From Rhizobium mesosinicum (GTDB lineage: Bacteria; Pseudomonadota; Alphaproteobacteria; Rhizobiales; Rhizobiaceae): a stretch of 64,000 bases of DNA. The stretch lies in NCBI RefSeq assembly GCF_019511345.1, contig NZ_JAEUAK010000004.1, positions 434,001-498,000 on the forward strand, written 5' to 3'. Made by a program: the position numbers and the translations under genes. The notes beneath the pieces are model-generated. The model searched no databases. It saw nothing but the letters and a program-made list of their open reading frames with translations, and was not told where the DNA came from. Positions 61,279 through 64,000 of this stretch are shown here, piece by piece (position 1 is the stretch's first letter; every line of letters begins with the position of its first letter).

Positions 61279-63060
61279 TCAGACGGCCTTTCGAGCGTGG
61301 GTTAGTTCCGCGACCTTTTTGATGTGGCTGACGGCGGCGGTGCCACCAGCAGTCTTGGTGAAAAGATCGAGAACGTCTTCGTCATCATCGGCAACCGGCG
61401 TCAATGCCTTGTCCATATAGCTCTTCGCATCTGCCTGGCGTGCAATCAGGAAAGCCGAGACACTGAGCTTGATGATCGTGCCGGCAAGCGAGAGATGCTT
61501 GCGGGCGGTATCGAAGGCAAAGCGTGGCCAGAAGAGCAGCGGGTGCTCGCGCTTAAGGCCAGGGCGCCGCTCCGAAGGATGTTTCAGGCGCAAAAGGCCG
61601 CTCTGCAGAGGATGAACGTTCTCAAGCGGCACGGTGGTCGCAAACGAGACCAGCACCTTGACAAGGCTGGAGAGCTTGATGCCGGTTGCCGCGCCACGGC
61701 GCAGCAGGGTCTTTGTATGCTCAGGCGAGTAATAGAGCGACCAGGCCTCCTGGTAGATATCTTCCCACTCCTTCTTGCTCATCTTCGGATGAGCTGTGCA
61801 GACATGCTCGACGTCGTAGATGTTGAGATCGGCGTCCATTTCGACGCCCTTCTTCCAGAGAACCTGATGGTCCTCGGAACCAGGCAGCGGTGTCAGAACG
61901 AAGAATTCGATGACATCGAGCGGCAGCTCTTCCTGAATGATTTTGATGTCGCGACGGATCGATTCCGGCGTGTCTGCCGGGAAGCCCAGAATATAGCCGG
62001 CGAGCGTCATGATGCCCTGTGCCTTCCAGGCCAGCAGCATCTTGCGATATTCGGTGATCTTGTTCTGGTTTTTCTTGGCGGCGGTGAGATTGTCCGGATT
62101 GACGTTTTCAAGGCCGATGAAGACACGGGTGACGCCGGCGCGTTTGGATTTTTCGATGAAGTTCGGGATCTTGTGGCAGAGCGTGTCCACCTGGATCATC
62201 AGGCCGAGCGGAATGCCGTCCTTTTCCCTGAGCTCGATCAGCCGGTCGAAAATCGCTTCCCAATCCTTGTTGCGGGCGAAATTGTCATCGGTGATGAAGA
62301 ATTTATGGATGCCCTGCGCCCAGTTCATACGCACCAGCTTCTCGACATCGTCGGCCGAGCGGAAGCGGGATTTACGGCCCTGGACGTTGATAATCGTGCA
62401 GAACGAGCACTGATAGGGACACCCGCGGCCGGCATCGAAACTGGTGCTCAGACCAAGCGTGCGCTGAATATTGTCTTTCGGCAGAAAAGGCACCGGCGTG
62501 CCGCCGATGCCAGGAAGGTCGTTCATGAAATTGTAGAGCGGCTTCAGTTCGCCGGCGGCTGCGTCGCGCAGCACCATCTCCAGCCGCCCTTCGGCCTCGC
62601 CGGCAAACATCGAAACGCCCATCTTGCGGCATTCCTCGAGGCCGATCGCGTCGCCGTCGAGCATCGACAGGCATCCCGAGATATGAAAGCCGCCCATCGT
62701 GACCGGCAGTCCGGCATCGCGCAAGGGGCGGGCAATATCGAGTGCGCGGGGGTATTGATTGGATTGCACGCCAATAAGCGCGACCATTCCGAAATTATTG
62801 TTGCGTTTGAACTGGGAAATCAGCGCCGCAAAATCGATTCGCGTATTAGTCTCATCAATGACGGTGATGTCGATGGCTGTGTCGGCCCCGAGCACCCGCC
62901 GCTCCGCACATTCAGCGGCAATCCCATAGATCGCCGCCAGTGAGTTGGAGGGGATCATTGCCCGCCACCATCGGATCACATAGCCGTCATCGTCATAGTG
63001 CGACGGCTTTATCAGGATGAGCTGAAACCGTCTGCGAGCAGCCTCTGAAATATCGGGCAA
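61279..63060 (-). CDS. B12-binding-type radical SAM protein
   Basis: A 593-residue radical SAM enzyme. The cluster motif CxxxCxxC is C214, C218 and C221 (GRGCPYQCSFCTI). The N-terminal 190 residues have the cobalamin-binding-domain fold pattern (ITVIDETNT, ALIGVQSNQYPRALDIA, VTMGGFHIS) with no clear DxHxxG, so cobalamin may bind base-off or not at all. Class: methyltransferase or hydroxylase-like; substrate unknown. The start is a TTG at 63060 that opens just before the conserved LILIKPSH. A single gene converging on tig. Confidence 0.82.
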   Translation of the reverse strand: MPDISEAARRRFQLILIKPSHYDDDGYVIRWWRAMIPSNSLAAIYGIAAECAERRVLGADTAIDITVIDETNTRIDFAALISQFKRNNNFGMVALIGVQSNQYPRALDIARPLRDAGLPVTMGGFHISGCLSMLDGDAIGLEECRKMGVSMFAGEAEGRLEMVLRDAAAGELKPLYNFMNDLPGIGGTPVPFLPKDNIQRTLGLSTSFDAGRGCPYQCSFCTIINVQGRKSRFRSADDVEKLVRMNWAQGIHKFFITDDNFARNKDWEAIFDRLIELREKDGIPLGLMIQVDTLCHKIPNFIEKSKRAGVTRVFIGLENVNPDNLTAAKKNQNKITEYRKMLLAWKAQGIMTLAGYILGFPADTPESIRRDIKIIQEELPLDVIEFFVLTPLPGSEDHQVLWKKGVEMDADLNIYDVEHVCTAHPKMSKKEWEDIYQEAWSLYYSPEHTKTLLRRGAATGIKLSSLVKVLVSFATTVPLENVHPLQSGLLRLKHPSERRPGLKREHPLLFWPRFAFDTARKHLSLAGTIIKLSVSAFLIARQADAKSYMDKALTPVADDDEDVLDLFTKTAGGTAAVSHIKKVAELTHARKAV

Positions 63061-63375
63061 AATATCTATCTTTCGTTGTGGTCTGCATTGTTGGACTTAC
63101 TGGTACCGCAGGCCGGTCGAATACATGGATTTCAGGTTGTCGAAAGGGGCACCCCATACTTGGGAAGACGATGAGCAAAACGCAACACGACAATGCAAGG
63201 TGTGGACACACTGACCTTACCAATATCTTTTGACATAGGATATAGGTAGTTGGCGCAGGGGCGCAGGGCAATCAGCAGTAGCGTGCAACGAGACGCCTTG
63301 TGGAAAAATAGAAATTAAATTTCAGAGGCTTACGTTCTGGCCGTCTGGAGAGGCGAGGGCGTTCCCCCCGCGTCC
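63061..63375. other. Intergenic region between sthA and the radical SAM gene
   Basis: 315 bp without a supported gene. It probably holds the radical SAM promoter on the minus strand. The 63370 end runs into the sthA 3' end with no evident terminator. Confidence 0.5.
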
Positions 63376-64000
63376 TCAAAGTTCGGACTTTATATCGCCC
63401 ATGCGGTTCCACGCATCGAGGCCCGCGATTTTATAGGCTTCGGCAAGCGTCGGGTAGTTGAAGGTATTTTCAACGAAATATTCGACTGTGCCCTTCAGGT
63501 TGAGCACAGCCTGGCCGATATGCACGAGCTCGGTGGCACCCTCGCCGACAATGTGCACGCCGAGCAGGCGACGCGTCTTCAGCGAGAAGATGAGCTTCAG
63601 AAGACCGGTATCGAGGCCCATGATGTGGCCGCGCGATGTCTCCCGGAAACGGGCGATACCGCACTCATAGGGAATGCCACGATCCTTCATTTCCTCTTCG
63701 GTCAGGCCACAGGTGGAGATTTCCGGCACGGCATAAATACCGTAGGGAAAATACTTCTGCGGCTCCTTGGCGACGGCGCCGATTGCGACGCGCGCAGCAA
63801 TGCGACCCTGTTCCATGGACGTCGAGGCAAGGCTTGGAAAGCCGACGACATCGCCGGCGGCGTAGACATTAGGCACGGAAGTCTGGAAGGTCTCGGGATT
63901 GACCTTCAGGCGTCCACGGCTGTCAGCCTCGAGACCGATGGCGTCTAAGTTGAGCGAATCGGTGGCACCCATGCGCCCCGCGGCAAAAAGCACCATGTCG
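63376..64000 (-). CDS. sthA: Soluble pyridine nucleotide transhydrogenase, 3' part (runs off the window)
   Basis: The last 208 or so codons of a flavoprotein disulfide-reductase-fold enzyme. FAD-binding GDVVGFPSLASTSMEQGRIAA and the dimerisation-domain end FNYPTLAEAYKIAGLDAWNRM identify SthA (UdhA), which moves hydride between NADPH and NAD+. It lacks the active-site His-Glu pair of lipoamide dehydrogenases at the expected place near the end, which supports SthA. The gene continues beyond base 64000, so start and N-terminal motifs are not visible. Confidence 0.85.
   Translation of the reverse strand, partial: DMVLFAAGRMGATDSLNLDAIGLEADSRGRLKVNPETFQTSVPNVYAAGDVVGFPSLASTSMEQGRIAARVAIGAVAKEPQKYFPYGIYAVPEISTCGLTEEEMKDRGIPYECGIARFRETSRGHIMGLDTGLLKLIFSLKTRRLLGVHIVGEGATELVHIGQAVLNLKGTVEYFVENTFNYPTLAEAYKIAGLDAWNRMGDIKSEL

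Overview
The window reads as a chromosomal segment of a fast-growing rhizobium (Alphaproteobacteria, Rhizobiaceae; closest in feel to the Rhizobium leguminosarum/etli group). The reasons are the high GC content, the exoR gene (periplasmic regulator of succinoglycan and motility), the divergent aldR/ald pair, a PopZ-family polar organiser beside valS, fused secDF, the argS-SPOR-nagZ-scpAB-tatABC-serS-surE-pcm block, DUF1127 microproteins, and an sRNA with the layout of the alpha-r14 (NfeR1-type) family. No integrase, transposase, prophage gene or CRISPR array was seen.

Layout. 1-8.6 kb: PilZ protein, EamA permease, Lrp-type regulator divergent from alanine dehydrogenase, a DUF1203 gene, a minus-strand operon cysK - alaX - sseA - GNAT, an SDR and a small exported protein. 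8.9-10.6 kb: RBBP9-like hydrolase, O6-methylguanine methyltransferase and a RidA protein whose ribosome site lies in an inverted repeat. 10.8-18.8 kb: the main accessory block. It has a divergent LysR regulator, a THI5/NMT1-type ABC importer (binding protein, ATPase, permease), a cytosine-deaminase-like amidohydrolase, a GlcD-type FAD oxidoreductase, a flavodoxin-fold quinone reductase and a creatininase-family hydrolase. The genes are tightly coupled and look like uptake plus breakdown of a nitrogen-rich small molecule, substrate unknown. 19-23 kb: 1-Cys peroxiredoxin, tRNA-Asn, a gene-poor interval with a decayed XRE-type fragment, small membrane proteins, a candidate orphan sRNA, two KTSC-like genes and tRNA-Cys.

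23-31 kb: Pcm-like methyltransferase, popZ, valS, an OmpP1/FadL-type outer-membrane protein, exoR. 31-48 kb: dense housekeeping: xthA, erpA, dgt, argS, a 1094-residue SPOR envelope protein, nagZ, scpAB, tatABC, serS, surE, pcm and an NlpD-like lipoprotein with a degenerate LytM domain. Chromosome condensation, peptidoglycan recycling, division and Tat export are therefore linked in one co-directional run. 48-55 kb: AAA protein, yajC-secDF followed by homologues of two mitochondrial complex I assembly factors, then trmFO. 55-59 kb: small stress-type genes, two DUF1127 genes each with its own terminator, the alpha-r14-like sRNA, and a DUF2157/GDYXXLXY membrane pair. 59-64 kb: tRNA-Leu, trigger factor with a histone-H1-like tail, a B12-binding radical SAM protein, and the 3' part of sthA, which runs off the right edge.

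Starts were chosen by ribosome-binding sites and family alignment from memory. No database search was possible, so family names rest on recognised motifs and gene order.
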